Shown: positions 7,660 to 16,258, counted from the first letter of the stretch. The stretch is 25,041 nt of DNA from Richelia sp. UBA3308 (GCA_002361335.1 DESS01000012.1:1-25041); one strand, 5' to 3'. The notes: generated from the letters alone by a model not told the origin. Translations and numbers: made by a program.

Positions 7660-7788
7660 CCGATATTGCCATCTTTCTACGTTTTCGGTGGTGGCGCTGA
7701 ACAAATATTGCTGAATTTAGCTCGGTATTTTGACATCTATAAAGACAGTAAAATTTTGGATCTTTTAGACAAAGAAATAACTCAATAA
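7644..7788 (+). pseudogene. Chimeric relic: GT4 N-terminus fused to GT14 C-terminus
   Basis: ATG7644 opens M-P-K-S-L-T-D-I-A-I-F-L and then runs into TGA at 7698. From 7681 the next frame continues with V-F-G-G-G-A-E-Q-I-L-L-N-L-A-R-Y-F. This is the donor-side glycine-rich start of a GT4 enzyme, normally preceded by I-A-I-F-L. So it is a GT4 gene start with a small deletion and frameshift. Without a break the same frame goes on as D-I-Y-K-D-S-K-I-L-D-L-L-D-K-E-I-T-Q and stops at 7786-7788. That second part is homologous to the C-terminus of the GT14 protein ending at 6393. The relic therefore joins the head of one transferase gene to the tail of another and should encode nothing functional. 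Confidence 0.8.
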
Positions 7789-7824
7789 ATCAGCTAATTG
7801 CTAATTTTTAGAGCTTGAATTTTT
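7729..7824 (+). repeat. Direct repeat copy B: duplicated GT14 3' end
   Basis: This is the second copy of the 6319-6413 segment, with about 12 substitutions and one single-base gap by eye. It carries the last GT14 codons, a stop, and the same 3' flank. The two copies enclose the GT4 gene at 6529-7659, consistent with a tandem duplication followed by replacement or deletion. Confidence 0.85.
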
Positions 7825-7856
7825 AGATATTCGGTAACTAACTCAGGAGAATAATT

Positions 7857-8795
7857 ATGGTTAAAATTGCGAAAGTTAGCGTCATTGTTCCTGCTTATAA
7901 TGTCAGCAAATATATTAAAGAAGCTTTAATTTCTTTAGAACAGCAAACATTTACAGACTTTGAAGTATTGATAGTTGATGATGGTTCAACTGATGATACA
8001 GCAGATATAGTGCAAAAATTCTGTCAGCGAGATTCTCGATTCAAATTATTACAGAAATCAAATGGGGGTTTATCATCAGCACGCAACCACGGTATTCGTC
8101 ATGCACAAGGTGAATATATTGCTTTGCTCGATGGTGATGATGTTTATCACAAAGATAAATTAGCAAACCACGCACTTAGATTGTATCGTGAAGCTGATGT
8201 TGGCGTAGTTTATAGCGCTTCTCAGGCAATTCGAGATGATGGGAAATCGACATTTATCAGTTTGAGTGGTAAACCAGTGGATGAAAACCCCGAGATAGCT
8301 TTGCTGTGCAAAAACTTTGTCGGACATGGTTCTAATGCTATGTTTCGTCGTTGTTTGATAGATGAAGTTGGGGATTTTGATGAAAGCTTACGTAGTTGGG
8401 AAGATGTTGATTTTTGGTTGCGGATAGCTGCAACAGGAAAATGGCGTTTTTACCGAGAAAAGCAGATTTTAGTCTACTATCGCGTGCGCTCTTCCGGATT
8501 ATCTTTCAATATCGTACAAATGCGGAATTCTGGGGAAATGGTGATTGAAAGTGCTCTTCTACGTTCACCAGAGTTGATTAAGCCTATGTTGCCAACCGTT
8601 TATGCCTATATGTACCGTTATTTATCGCGGTTGTGTTTACAGAGTGGTGATATGCAAACAGCACGTGATTTTATTGACCAAGCTTTGATTTGTGATAAAT
8701 CGATCTTTTCTAAAGATGTGCGTTCTTTGGTTACTTTAATGTCGGTACGTATGGCACCATTAGGGAAATTAGCTGTCAAACGTTCTCTTGGATAA
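7857..8795 (+). CDS. Glycosyltransferase family 2 (GT-A fold)
   Basis: This 312-residue protein has the GT2 nucleotide-binding half: V-S-V-I-V-P-A-Y-N (7-15), the V-D-D-G-S-T motif at 40-45, N-G-G-L-S-S-A-R-N, and the metal-binding L-D-G-D-D at 91-95. The acceptor half has W-E-D-V-D-F-W-L-R with the probable catalytic Asp. No membrane helix is seen, so it acts in the cytoplasm on lipid-linked sugars. The ATG is well supported by AGGAG at 7845-7849, 7 nt upstream. The ribosome-binding site lies just after duplicated copy B, so this gene may have been brought next to the relic by the same rearrangement. Confidence 0.94.
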   Translation: MVKIAKVSVIVPAYNVSKYIKEALISLEQQTFTDFEVLIVDDGSTDDTADIVQKFCQRDSRFKLLQKSNGGLSSARNHGIRHAQGEYIALLDGDDVYHKDKLANHALRLYREADVGVVYSASQAIRDDGKSTFISLSGKPVDENPEIALLCKNFVGHGSNAMFRRCLIDEVGDFDESLRSWEDVDFWLRIAATGKWRFYREKQILVYYRVRSSGLSFNIVQMRNSGEMVIESALLRSPELIKPMLPTVYAYMYRYLSRLCLQSGDMQTARDFIDQALICDKSIFSKDVRSLVTLMSVRMAPLGKLAVKRSLG

Positions 8796-8842
8796 ATCAA
8801 ATTTAGTAGCAATATTTAAAAGTACTCAATTGTCTGTATACT

Positions 8843-8847
8843 AGGAG
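8843..8847 (+). promoter_or_regulatory. Ribosome-binding site setting a GTG start
   Basis: AGGAG lies 6 nt before GTG8854, which supports GTG as the start of the second GT2 gene. No in-frame ATG gives the complete L-V-S-V-V-I-P-T-Y-R start of the family. Confidence 0.75.
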
Positions 8848-8853
8848 AAATTT

Positions 8854-9816
8854 GTGTCGCAACCTTTAGTTAGTGTAGTTATACCCACTTATCGAAGACC
8901 ACAATTAGTTAAAAGAGCTGTTGAAAGCGCCTTGAGTCAAACTCTTGAGCAGATAGAAGTTATCGTGGTTATAGACGGGCCCCATGCAGAAACTGTAAAC
9001 ACGCTCAAAGAAATAGAAGATACTCGACTCAAAGTCATAGAATTGGCGACAAATCAAGGTAGTCGTGTGGCTCGTAATACAGGGGTAAATGCAGCGATCG
9101 CGAAATGGATTGCTTTCTTAGATGATGATGACGAATGGATATCTTCTAAGTTGGAATTGCAACTAGAGGCTGCCACAAATTCTCATTATGAGTTTCCTAT
9201 TATTTCATCATTTGTGATTGCTCGGACAGCAACAAAAGACTCAATTTGGCCCCGCAGACTTCCTGATGAAACAGAAGCTTTAAGCGAATATTTATTTGTT
9301 CGTAATAGTGGCTTTCAAGGAGAAGGATTAATCCATACTTCAACAATTTTTACCACCAAGGAATTACTAGAGAAAGTTCCTTTTAACACACTTCTTAAAA
9401 GACACGATGACTGGGATTGGTTGTTAAGAGCCATAGCTGAAGATGGTGTAGGAGTAGAGTTTGTAGAGCAAGTATTATCAGTATGGCATTTGGAACAAGC
9501 ACGTCCGAGTTTGAGTAAAAGTAGCAATTGGCAATTTTCTTTTGAATGGATTAGAGGTAAACGAGATTTGGTAACACCAAGGGCTTATTCATCTTTTATT
9601 CTGGCAGAAGTCAGTGCAAGAGCAGCTAGTGCTGGTGATTGGAAAGCACTTTGGCTTTTATTAAGAGAAGCTTTTCAATTTGGTAAACCTCAACTAATAG
9701 ATATTTGTGTCTGTTTTGCAATGTGGATATTTCCTACACATATCAGGGGTAAGCTGCGGAATATTTTTAAGGGGAAACATGATATTCTAAAAATGAAATC
9801 GGAAGCAGTTTATTAA
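8854..9816 (+). CDS. Glycosyltransferase family 2 (GT-A fold), GTG start
   Basis: This 320-residue GT2 enzyme carries P-L-V-S-V-V-I-P-T-Y-R-R (4-15), the V-V-I-D-G-P variant of the first Asp motif (38-43), G-S-R-V-A-R-N-T-G, and the metal site F-L-D-D-D-D-E-W (88-95). K-R-H-D-D-W-D-W-L-L-R in the second half is the usual ED-like catalytic block. The protein is soluble and probably extends the repeat unit; the sugar is unknown. It follows the first GT2 gene by 58 nt. It resembles that gene only at family level, so the pair is not a recent duplication. Confidence 0.94.
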   Translation: MSQPLVSVVIPTYRRPQLVKRAVESALSQTLEQIEVIVVIDGPHAETVNTLKEIEDTRLKVIELATNQGSRVARNTGVNAAIAKWIAFLDDDDEWISSKLELQLEAATNSHYEFPIISSFVIARTATKDSIWPRRLPDETEALSEYLFVRNSGFQGEGLIHTSTIFTTKELLEKVPFNTLLKRHDDWDWLLRAIAEDGVGVEFVEQVLSVWHLEQARPSLSKSSNWQFSFEWIRGKRDLVTPRAYSSFILAEVSARAASAGDWKALWLLLREAFQFGKPQLIDICVCFAMWIFPTHIRGKLRNIFKGKHDILKMKSEAVY

Positions 9817-9894
9817 TACCTATAAAAGTTAGAGTAAAAAAATCAGCGCGATACTTGTAAATGTTTGGTAAATATAGTAGGAGTATAAAAGCCA

Positions 9895-10935
9895 ATGTAC
9901 GTGTTAGGAATGCCAGCTTTTAAAAATCTTGATCAAAATCCTTATAACTATCTGCTTTATAACTCAATCAAGGAATTGGGAGTTGAGGTCGATGAATACA
10001 ATTTTTCACGCTTGCTCATCAAAAAGTATGACATTTGGCATTTACATTGGCCAGAAATACCTTTGAATCATAAAAACATTGCAAAAGCATTAATTAAGAT
10101 TAAAAGTTTATTACTACAAATAGACTGGGCTAAAGCTCGAGGAACAAAGATTGTATGGACAACACATAATCTCTCAAGTCACGAAAGACTTTATCCAAAA
10201 TTACAGCCTTGGTTTTGGCAAGAGTTCACCCAAAGAATTGATGGTTACATCAGCTTAAGTAAGACGGGAATGGACTTAGCACAAAAATACTTCCCCAACT
10301 TAAAAAATCTACCAGGATTTGTTATTCCTCATAATCATTATCGAGGAGAATATCCTAATTATGTCAGTCAAGAAGAAGCACGCGCTACTCTTGGAATTAC
10401 CTCTAATGCCAAAGTTTTACTTTTTTTCGGAAGAATCAGAAATTACAAGAACGTACCCAAGCTTGTAGAAACCTTTCAGCAGCTTTCCGATCGTGATGTA
10501 TTGCTATATATCGCAGGTCGTTCTGAAGTTCCAGGTTTGAAGGAAGAGTTGGTTCGTGCAAGTGAATCCGATTCTCGATTAAGAATTGATTTGAATTTTA
10601 TTGCCAAGGAAAAAGCACAACTTTATTTTAAAGCAGCAGATTTAGTTGTTTTGCCTTATAGCGAGATTTTAAATTCTGGCACTGCCTTATTATCCCTTTC
10701 TTTCGCTCGACCTGTTTTGGTACCTTTACGTGGAGCAATGGGTGATTTAAAAGCAATGGTTAGCTCAGAATGGGTATTTACTTATGAAGGAAATCTTGTT
10801 TCTAGTCAAATCGAAGCAGCATTAGCACAAGCATTAAATATACCAAGAGAAAAAGAACCAGTTCTTAATGAATTTGATCTTCAAAAATTGGCGCTGCAAA
10901 CTGCTGATGCATATAGAGAAATTGTAAATAGGTAA
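9895..10935 (+). CDS. GT4-like glycosyltransferase (GT-B fold)
   Basis: This 346-residue protein begins Y-V-L-G-M-P-A-F, followed by D-I-W-H-L-H-W-P-E near residue 45. It has T-T-H-N-L-S-S-H near 92, then F-F-G-R-I-R-N-Y-K-N and V-V-L-P-Y-S-E-I-L-N-S-G-T-A-L-L-S-L-S-F. The last block corresponds to the E-x7-E donor-binding region of GT4-like enzymes, but the second Glu is absent, as in subfamilies with N-S-G-T-A-L. No signal peptide or membrane helix is seen. A probable role is sugar transfer during repeat-unit assembly. AGGAG at 9879-9883 precedes ATG9895 with an 11-nt spacer. Confidence 0.88.
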   Translation: MYVLGMPAFKNLDQNPYNYLLYNSIKELGVEVDEYNFSRLLIKKYDIWHLHWPEIPLNHKNIAKALIKIKSLLLQIDWAKARGTKIVWTTHNLSSHERLYPKLQPWFWQEFTQRIDGYISLSKTGMDLAQKYFPNLKNLPGFVIPHNHYRGEYPNYVSQEEARATLGITSNAKVLLFFGRIRNYKNVPKLVETFQQLSDRDVLLYIAGRSEVPGLKEELVRASESDSRLRIDLNFIAKEKAQLYFKAADLVVLPYSEILNSGTALLSLSFARPVLVPLRGAMGDLKAMVSSEWVFTYEGNLVSSQIEAALAQALNIPREKEPVLNEFDLQKLALQTADAYREIVNR

Positions 10936-11059
10936 AATAATTAAATTCAGAAGGTTGCTTAATCTAGTAAGGTAATATAATTAACTATATTTTTTAATAT
11001 AAATAAAACCTTTCGATGAATGTTAAACATCACTTCTGTAAATCAGGCAAAATTAATAA

Positions 11060-11085
11060 TTGGTATTTTGATTAATTAATACCAA
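11060..11085. repeat. TTGGTATT/AATACCAA inverted repeat
   Basis: TTGGTATT (11060-11067) and AATACCAA (11078-11085) are inverted copies with a 10-nt spacer, and a further AATACCAA follows at about 11099. Strings of the type TAATACCAATT are common extragenic motifs in filamentous cyanobacteria (from memory). The 246-nt gap between the preceding transferase and the flippase contains this and an AT-rich hairpin at 10986-11001; no gene is seen. Confidence 0.45.
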
Positions 11086-11181
11086 ATTGGGTGATTTAAT
11101 ACCAATAAACCCAAATAGAAATAATGAAAGCTGTACTAATACAGCAGAATATTGAATCACTTTATTAGAGTACCCTTCACA

Positions 11182-12636
11182 ATGAATCTCCGAGAAAAGG
11201 CAATCAAAGGTGTAATCTGGAATGCAATCCAAAATTGGGGTCGTCAAGCAATTGCTTCCATTGTTTTCTTTTTGCTGGCTCGTCTATTAACACCGGATAC
11301 TTTTGGTCTGATTGCTTTAGCTGGTGTCTTCTTAGCTTTCATTGGAATCTTTATCGATCAAGGATTTTCTACCGCAATAGTACAGCGGCAAGAATTAGAG
11401 CCGGAACACTTAGATACTGCTTTCTGGATAAACATTGGCATTGGTCTGCTGATGACGATATTTGGCATACTTAGCGCCTCTTTCGTTGCTAGTTTGTTCA
11501 GTCAACCACAATTAACACCAATTATTCGCTGGTTATCTCTCACCTTTGTATTTAGTAGTTTTAGTAGAATACAACAGGCAATTTTAGAACGCCAACTTAA
11601 TTTTAAGTCTTTAGCAATACGGTCGCTTATAGCAGTAATTGCTGGTGGTTTAGTTGGTGTGACAATGGCGTTTATTGGTTTCGGAGTATGGAGTCTTGTA
11701 GGCCAACAGTTAGTCAACGCTATAGTTCAAGTCTTAGTTCTTTGGTGGGTTAGTGATTGGCGACCTGGTTTCAATTTTTCCAAAAAACATTTCCAAGAGT
11801 TATTTAGCTTTGGTATCAACATTATGGGAGGTAGTTTAGTAAGTTTCTTTAGTCGTCGATCTGATGACTTTTTAATCGGCTATTTCCTCGGTCCAGTTGC
11901 ACTTGGATATTACTCTGTTGCTTATCGCTTATTATTGATTGCAACCGAACTACTATCTGGCATTATCAGCCAAGTAGCAACACCCACATTTTCAAGATTG
12001 CAACAAGAACCTGAAAAAGCACGACGAGCATTTTACCAAGCAACACAGTTAACCAGTTTCATTGCTTTCCCTGCCTTTCTAAGCATGGCAGTGCTAACAC
12101 CTGAGTTAGTAGAGGTTTTATTTGGAAAGCAGTGGTTACCAAGCATCCCAGTAATGCAAATCTTGGCTTTGATTGGCATTTTACACGCAGTTTTCACCTT
12201 CAAAGTAGGTATAATAACAGCAATGGGTAAGCCTTCTTGGAATCTGCGAATAGGTTTAATTAATACTATAATTCAAGTTATCTCTTTTTTCGTAGTAGTT
12301 CGTTGGGGCATTGTTGCAGTAGCAGCAGCTTACGTTATCTCCAGCTACCTACTTTCGTTTTTGCGGTTATGGGCAGTTTATAAGCTAATTAAAATTGACC
12401 TGAGTGTCTATTTCCGCCAGTATATTGCGCCTCTAGCTGGCTCATTAGCAATCATTATTGTTATATCAGGAGTTAAATACTTTTTAACTAACTTGATCAG
12501 TGTGTATGTATTATTAGCTATTTGTATACTGTTTGCTGTTGTTATATATCTGGCGGTTATTTTCTTAATTGAGCCAGTACTTCTTAAAAAAGTAAACGGT
12601 TTGGTGCGTTTAGCTTTACCCACTGCTAGCCGGTGA
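11182..12636 (+). CDS. Wzx-type polysaccharide flippase (MOP superfamily)
   Basis: This protein of about 484 residues is very hydrophobic throughout, with roughly 12-14 membrane helices. It has the usual start of the polysaccharide-transport group: N-L-R-E-K-A-I-K-G-V-I-W-N, then L-A-R-L-L-T-P-D-T-F-G-L-I-A. The motif G-Y-F-L-G-P-V-A-L-G-Y-Y-S-V-A-Y-R near the middle is typical of Wzx/TuaB/WzxC-like proteins. It should flip the undecaprenyl-linked repeat unit across the cytoplasmic membrane. The open frame extends 10 codons upstream to a TTG at 11152, but ATG11182 gives the family start. No strong ribosome-binding site is visible. It is placed between the transferase genes and the pyruvyl transferase. 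Confidence 0.92.
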   Translation: MNLREKAIKGVIWNAIQNWGRQAIASIVFFLLARLLTPDTFGLIALAGVFLAFIGIFIDQGFSTAIVQRQELEPEHLDTAFWINIGIGLLMTIFGILSASFVASLFSQPQLTPIIRWLSLTFVFSSFSRIQQAILERQLNFKSLAIRSLIAVIAGGLVGVTMAFIGFGVWSLVGQQLVNAIVQVLVLWWVSDWRPGFNFSKKHFQELFSFGINIMGGSLVSFFSRRSDDFLIGYFLGPVALGYYSVAYRLLLIATELLSGIISQVATPTFSRLQQEPEKARRAFYQATQLTSFIAFPAFLSMAVLTPELVEVLFGKQWLPSIPVMQILALIGILHAVFTFKVGIITAMGKPSWNLRIGLINTIIQVISFFVVVRWGIVAVAAAYVISSYLLSFLRLWAVYKLIKIDLSVYFRQYIAPLAGSLAIIIVISGVKYFLTNLISVYVLLAICILFAVVIYLAVIFLIEPVLLKKVNGLVRLALPTASR

Positions 12637-12941
12637 AAAGACTCATTTTGATACAACAAAGCTAATATAAGGAGAACAATATAGTAAAAAGTATCAAGTA
12701 TTTTATTTTTTACTTTAGTGAAAGTAATGGAAAAAGATCAAAAAAAGATTTTTATCCACTTCTTAAAACAAGTATTCCTTCACGATATAAATTGACAGAT
12801 TAACCATTCTCAATAAGTATGGCTAATTATAGGAAATAATACATAAATTAAAGCTATGGGGCATTGTAAAAGTTTTAAGTAATAAACTTGAGTGCATAAA
12901 GAAAGGACATACTATCTCGAGAAAAAGGAGGTAAAAACATT
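12637..12941. other. 305-nt gap containing an orphan open frame
   Basis: The gap between the flippase and pyruvyl transferase genes is very AT-rich. It contains a ribosome-binding-site-like AAGGAG and a 40-codon frame lacking a normal start codon (listed separately), then about 120 nt in which I see nothing definite before the strong AAGGAGG at 12925-12931. Confidence 0.6.
12669..12803 (+). pseudogene. Possible start-lost small gene or gene stub
   Basis: AAGGAG at 12669-12674 is followed after 6 nt by ATA GTA AAA AGT, where an ATG would be expected at 12681. The frame stays open for 40 codons: a hydrophobic start (S-I-K-Y-F-I-F-Y-F), then a basic middle (N-G-K-R-S-K-K-D), then P-L-L-K-T-S-I-P-S-R-Y and TAA at 12801-12803. 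One change, ATG to ATA, would explain it, or ATA could be a rare start. No family is recognised. In DNA this AT-rich an open frame of this length can arise by chance. Confidence 0.3.
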
Positions 12942-14120
12942 ATGGATATCATGAAAAGGGAAAATATGACAAAAGAAAAGGGAGCTATTATCTGCGGTTT
13001 CTATGGAAACTACAACCTTGGTGATGAAGCTATGCTTGCTGGTATGATTAACATACTGCGAAAGGAGCAAGATGATCTATCTTTTACAGTTTTATCTAAC
13101 GATCCCGATGACACTAAGAAGCGTTATTCAGTTGAGTCAATCCATCGCTTTGGTAGGAAATTCTCAATTCAACGTTTTCTCAGAATTTTGCAGAGCCAAT
13201 ATTTTATTCTCGGTGGTGGGGACTTACTACGTGATAGTGTTGAATCCCCTGTCGCTATTAACTGGCTACGCATATTAGAAAAAGCGCTACTACTTCGTCG
13301 TCGTACAATGGTTATGGGAGTTAGCGTTGGGGAAATTTGGAGACCAGAAACTCAAGCATTTATCCCTAAAATTCTTAACCAAGTGGATCTCTTAACAGTT
13401 CGTGATATAAAGTCGAAAACTAAGTTGGAGAAACTAGGGGTAAGTAAGACTATTCACGTCATCAGTGATTTAGCTCTAGAAACTTTGCCAGAAAATTTAT
13501 CTAAACATATTCGTCCTTCTAGCCAACCAATTCAGGTAGGTATTTCAGTGCGACACTTAAGCAATCGCGGTCGTTCTATCGATGTCAATACATATCATAA
13601 CTTGCTTCATGAAATAGCATCTGTGGCAGATTTTCTAGTAGAACAGTATGGAGCCACAGTTCACTTCTTACCCTTCCGAACTGAAAAAGAAACTAATCAT
13701 GCTACTGATGACGACTACGTCAGTATTTTGAACTTAATAGGCTACAGCCGTCACTCAGCTAAATTTGTTGTTCATCGTTATTTTGAATCCCTAGAAAATT
13801 TAACAGGATTAATTTCTACGTTAGATTTAATGATTGGTATGCGACTCCACTCACTAATTCTATCGGCTGGGTTAGGTGTGCCAATTGTAGCTGCGGAGTA
13901 CGATTCTAAAGTTCGCGGGTTTATGGAAGAGATTGGTCAATCTCAACATTCAATACCGTTAGATTGTTTTGATAAAACGAGATTACTACCTTTGATCGAA
14001 AATATTTTGGGTAATCCATCAAAAGCACGTAAGGAAATAGAATTAGGTGTTAAGAGTTACCGTGAAAGAATTATAAGATTACAACCATTTTTAGCCCAGA
14101 TAATGGGAAATCAAGATTAG
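12942..14120 (+). CDS. Polysaccharide pyruvyl transferase (CsaB-like)
   Basis: This 392-residue protein belongs to the polysaccharide pyruvyl transferase family (PF04230), which uses phosphoenolpyruvate to add a ketal-linked pyruvate to a sugar. Its family marks are I-C-G-F-Y-G-N-Y-N-L-G-D-E-A-M (17-31), Y-F-I-L-G-G-G-D-L-L-R-D, V-M-G-V-S-V-G, the late M-I-G-M-R-L-H-S-L-I-L-S-A-G-L-G-V-P block with the conserved Arg-Leu-His, and V-R-G-F-M. CsaB proteins pyruvylate cell-wall polymers; other members act on exopolysaccharides. Either way the product gains negative charge. AAGGAGG at 12925-12931, the strongest ribosome-binding site in the window, lies 10 nt before ATG12942. In-frame ATGs at codons 4 and 9 are less well placed. 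The next gene starts 5 nt after its stop, so the two are probably translated together. Confidence 0.92.
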   Translation: MDIMKRENMTKEKGAIICGFYGNYNLGDEAMLAGMINILRKEQDDLSFTVLSNDPDDTKKRYSVESIHRFGRKFSIQRFLRILQSQYFILGGGDLLRDSVESPVAINWLRILEKALLLRRRTMVMGVSVGEIWRPETQAFIPKILNQVDLLTVRDIKSKTKLEKLGVSKTIHVISDLALETLPENLSKHIRPSSQPIQVGISVRHLSNRGRSIDVNTYHNLLHEIASVADFLVEQYGATVHFLPFRTEKETNHATDDDYVSILNLIGYSRHSAKFVVHRYFESLENLTGLISTLDLMIGMRLHSLILSAGLGVPIVAAEYDSKVRGFMEEIGQSQHSIPLDCFDKTRLLPLIENILGNPSKARKEIELGVKSYRERIIRLQPFLAQIMGNQD

Positions 14121-14125
14121 TCATA

Positions 14126-15457
14126 ATGCAACAAAGCCCCAATCTATTACCTATAGCTAAATCAAAATTCCAGTTGGCAAACCAATCATTTGCCGAAAGG
14201 ATAATTTATTGGACAATTGTATTGACACCACTTTGGTGGTTGTTAGGAATACAAACTGTCTTATACCCCTTAGTTGCAGCTTTTTTACTAATAATTGGTT
14301 TTGATCTGAATAAAATAATCAAAGGTTCCTTACCAATTTGTAATTGGGCATGGTTAGGAATGACTTTAGCTGCTCTTTGGACAAATCTTTTTGGTTTAGA
14401 ATCAATAGGCTTTCCAACTTTTAAAACAGCAGCGACATTATTTACTTTATTTAAAGGCTACTTTTTAATCTTTGCTTGTATGACTTTGCCTTTTTGGCTC
14501 CGAATTAGGGTGGCAGTAATTACACGAGCCGTTTCTTGGATGACATCAGGTTATTTAGTCATTCTTACTATTCAATTTTTCATCCTTTTTGCTTTCGGTC
14601 CCCAAAAATCTATATTACCTCCCTTAGCTCGTTTAATACCGGGAGATAAACTTAGCTTAAAGGTTAAATTTGCCGCCATCCAGAATTTTTTTGGTATTCC
14701 TTTACCTAGAACAGACTTGTATACAGCAGATCCTCCTATTTTAGGGGTTTGTGCTTTACTGTGCTTTTTCATATGCTTAGGAGAAACAAACACTAAACTA
14801 CGTAAATTATCTTTAATAGGTTGTTTCACCGCATTAGTCATTTCTCAAAGTCGTCTTGCTTGGCTATGTTTCCCCTTAGTTTGGGTTATTATATATTGTT
14901 TTCGTAGCGGATTAGCTCGACAAGCTTATTTATGGGTGATATCTTTAACTTCTTTATTTGCTGCTGTATTGAGTTTGAGCCTACAAGATTTTATCGCTTT
15001 ACCTCTAGCAACTTTTAACAGTGCTCGTGCTGACTCATCAAAAGATCGAGAATATGTTATCAATGCAACTATTGATGCATGGAAAGAGTCTCCTTGGATT
15101 GGCTGGGGTTTTATGGAAAAAACAGTAACTTGGGGTAATGGAGCTTTTGAACTGCCATTAGGAACCTTTTCTTCCTATGCCCAAGTGCTTTATATTCATG
15201 GTATTTTCGGCTTCCTAACCTTCATTTTCGCTCTCGTTTCTACTTTGTGTAGTTTTTGGCAACCAGCAGTAAGAGGAAATATTATTTGTCAGCGTGCATT
15301 TGGCAGTTTAATCGCTTTATATTTGCTAATTAATGCTACCAATTTGAGTTGGATGGCAATTTATTTTTGGTTCTTTTTTATTTGGTTGGGAGCTGTTCTT
15401 GCAGAGATAGAACAACAACGGGTAAACATAGTCAACTGGGAACAGCTTTCACTTTAA
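14126..15457 (+). CDS. Wzy/O-antigen-ligase-like membrane protein
   Basis: This 443-residue protein has about ten membrane helices and a large hydrophilic loop in the second half. The loop contains N-S-A-R-A-D-S-S-K-D-R-E-Y-V, then A-W-K-E-S-P-W-I-G-W-G. That pattern, an Arg-rich stretch followed by P-x-x-G-x-G, is typical of the Wzy_C/O-antigen ligase family (PF04932). In this setting it most likely polymerises flipped repeat units on the periplasmic side, though ligase activity cannot be excluded by sequence. These proteins diverge quickly, so weak overall similarity is expected. It is separated from the pyruvyl transferase gene by only 5 nt and presumably shares its transcript. Confidence 0.85.
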   Translation: MQQSPNLLPIAKSKFQLANQSFAERIIYWTIVLTPLWWLLGIQTVLYPLVAAFLLIIGFDLNKIIKGSLPICNWAWLGMTLAALWTNLFGLESIGFPTFKTAATLFTLFKGYFLIFACMTLPFWLRIRVAVITRAVSWMTSGYLVILTIQFFILFAFGPQKSILPPLARLIPGDKLSLKVKFAAIQNFFGIPLPRTDLYTADPPILGVCALLCFFICLGETNTKLRKLSLIGCFTALVISQSRLAWLCFPLVWVIIYCFRSGLARQAYLWVISLTSLFAAVLSLSLQDFIALPLATFNSARADSSKDREYVINATIDAWKESPWIGWGFMEKTVTWGNGAFELPLGTFSSYAQVLYIHGIFGFLTFIFALVSTLCSFWQPAVRGNIICQRAFGSLIALYLLINATNLSWMAIYFWFFFIWLGAVLAEIEQQRVNIVNWEQLSL

Positions 15458-15548
15458 AAATGGTGTATCGCCGCTACTCACTTGGGTGTTTACCGCAATG
15501 GATTTAGAAATAAAGTAACTAGGTTTTTTCAAACGGAGGATAAGCAAA

Positions 15549-16238
15549 ATGATCTCTCATGAATACAAGTGTATATTTATACATATACCAAAATGTGCGG
15601 GAACGAGTATAGAAACTGCTCTGGGGCATTTAAACGGTCATACAGGTGTAGAAGGTCAAGATCACAGAAGCATTAGACAAATTGTAAAACCTATCTTTAC
15701 TTTAGCTGCTTTCTCATCAATCGATAATATTTATGAATTATTGTCTTCATTAAAACATAATACAAAAAAAATCCAACAATTTACTAACTACCGGAATAGT
15801 TTCACTCTGACAAGAGAACAATTCAAGAAATATTATAAATTTACCTTTGTACGCAATCCTTGGGCGCGAGCATTTTCGTGGTATAGAAGTGTTATGGTGA
15901 ATAAATATCATCAGAAAAATCTCAAAATTACTGGGGAAATTTCATTTAAAGACTTTCTTTATAAATACGCTGGTAAAAGATACTTAAAACCCCAAACTTA
16001 TTGGCTGAAGAGTTATAGTGGTTCAATACCTCTTGATTATATTGGTAAATTTGAAAATCTTGTAGAAGATTTTGAAAATATTCGCAAATCTTTGGATATC
16101 CCTAATATTAGCCTTCCACATAAATTGAAAAGGTCAAAAAAAGATTATCGTGAATACTATGATGCAGATTCATGTGAGATTATACGGCAAGTTTATCATG
16201 AGGAAATCGAAATGTTTGAATATTCTTTTGATAAATAA
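15549..16238 (+). CDS. PAPS-dependent sulfotransferase (sulfotransferase family 2-like)
   Basis: This 229-residue protein shows both PAPS-binding signatures. The 5'-phosphosulfate loop is I-F-I-H-I-P-K-C-A-G-T-S (9-20), with Lys15 as the sulfate-proximal lysine. The 3'-phosphate site is F-T-F-V-R-N-P-W-A-R-A-F-S-W-Y (98-112), with Arg102 and Ser110. This pattern is that of the Sulfotransfer_2 group (carbohydrate sulfotransferases, PF03567). Family members transfer sulfate from PAPS to sugar hydroxyls; here the acceptor is presumably the exopolysaccharide or its lipid-linked unit. GGAGG at 15535-15539 is 9 nt before the ATG. The gene is AT-rich like the GT14 gene. The call as a sulfotransferase is firm; the substrate is inferred only from context. 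Confidence 0.9.
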   Translation: MISHEYKCIFIHIPKCAGTSIETALGHLNGHTGVEGQDHRSIRQIVKPIFTLAAFSSIDNIYELLSSLKHNTKKIQQFTNYRNSFTLTREQFKKYYKFTFVRNPWARAFSWYRSVMVNKYHQKNLKITGEISFKDFLYKYAGKRYLKPQTYWLKSYSGSIPLDYIGKFENLVEDFENIRKSLDIPNISLPHKLKRSKKDYREYYDADSCEIIRQVYHEEIEMFEYSFDK

Positions 16239-16258
16239 TTTATGCATCGCTGCATAAA
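16239..16258 (+). terminator. Hairpin immediately after the sulfotransferase stop
   Basis: TTTATGCA and TGCATAAA form a perfect 8-bp stem around TCGC, starting on the base after the TAA stop. The plus strand lacks a following T-tract, so it may be an mRNA 3'-end stabiliser or weak terminator separating the sulfotransferase from the Wzc-like gene. Confidence 0.5.

Noticed and set aside
11152..11181. Ten extra N-terminal codons on the flippase from a TTG
   Set aside because: The ATG at 11182 gives the standard N-L-R-E-K-A start of the family; the TTG has no ribosome-binding site and the added residues look unrelated to it.
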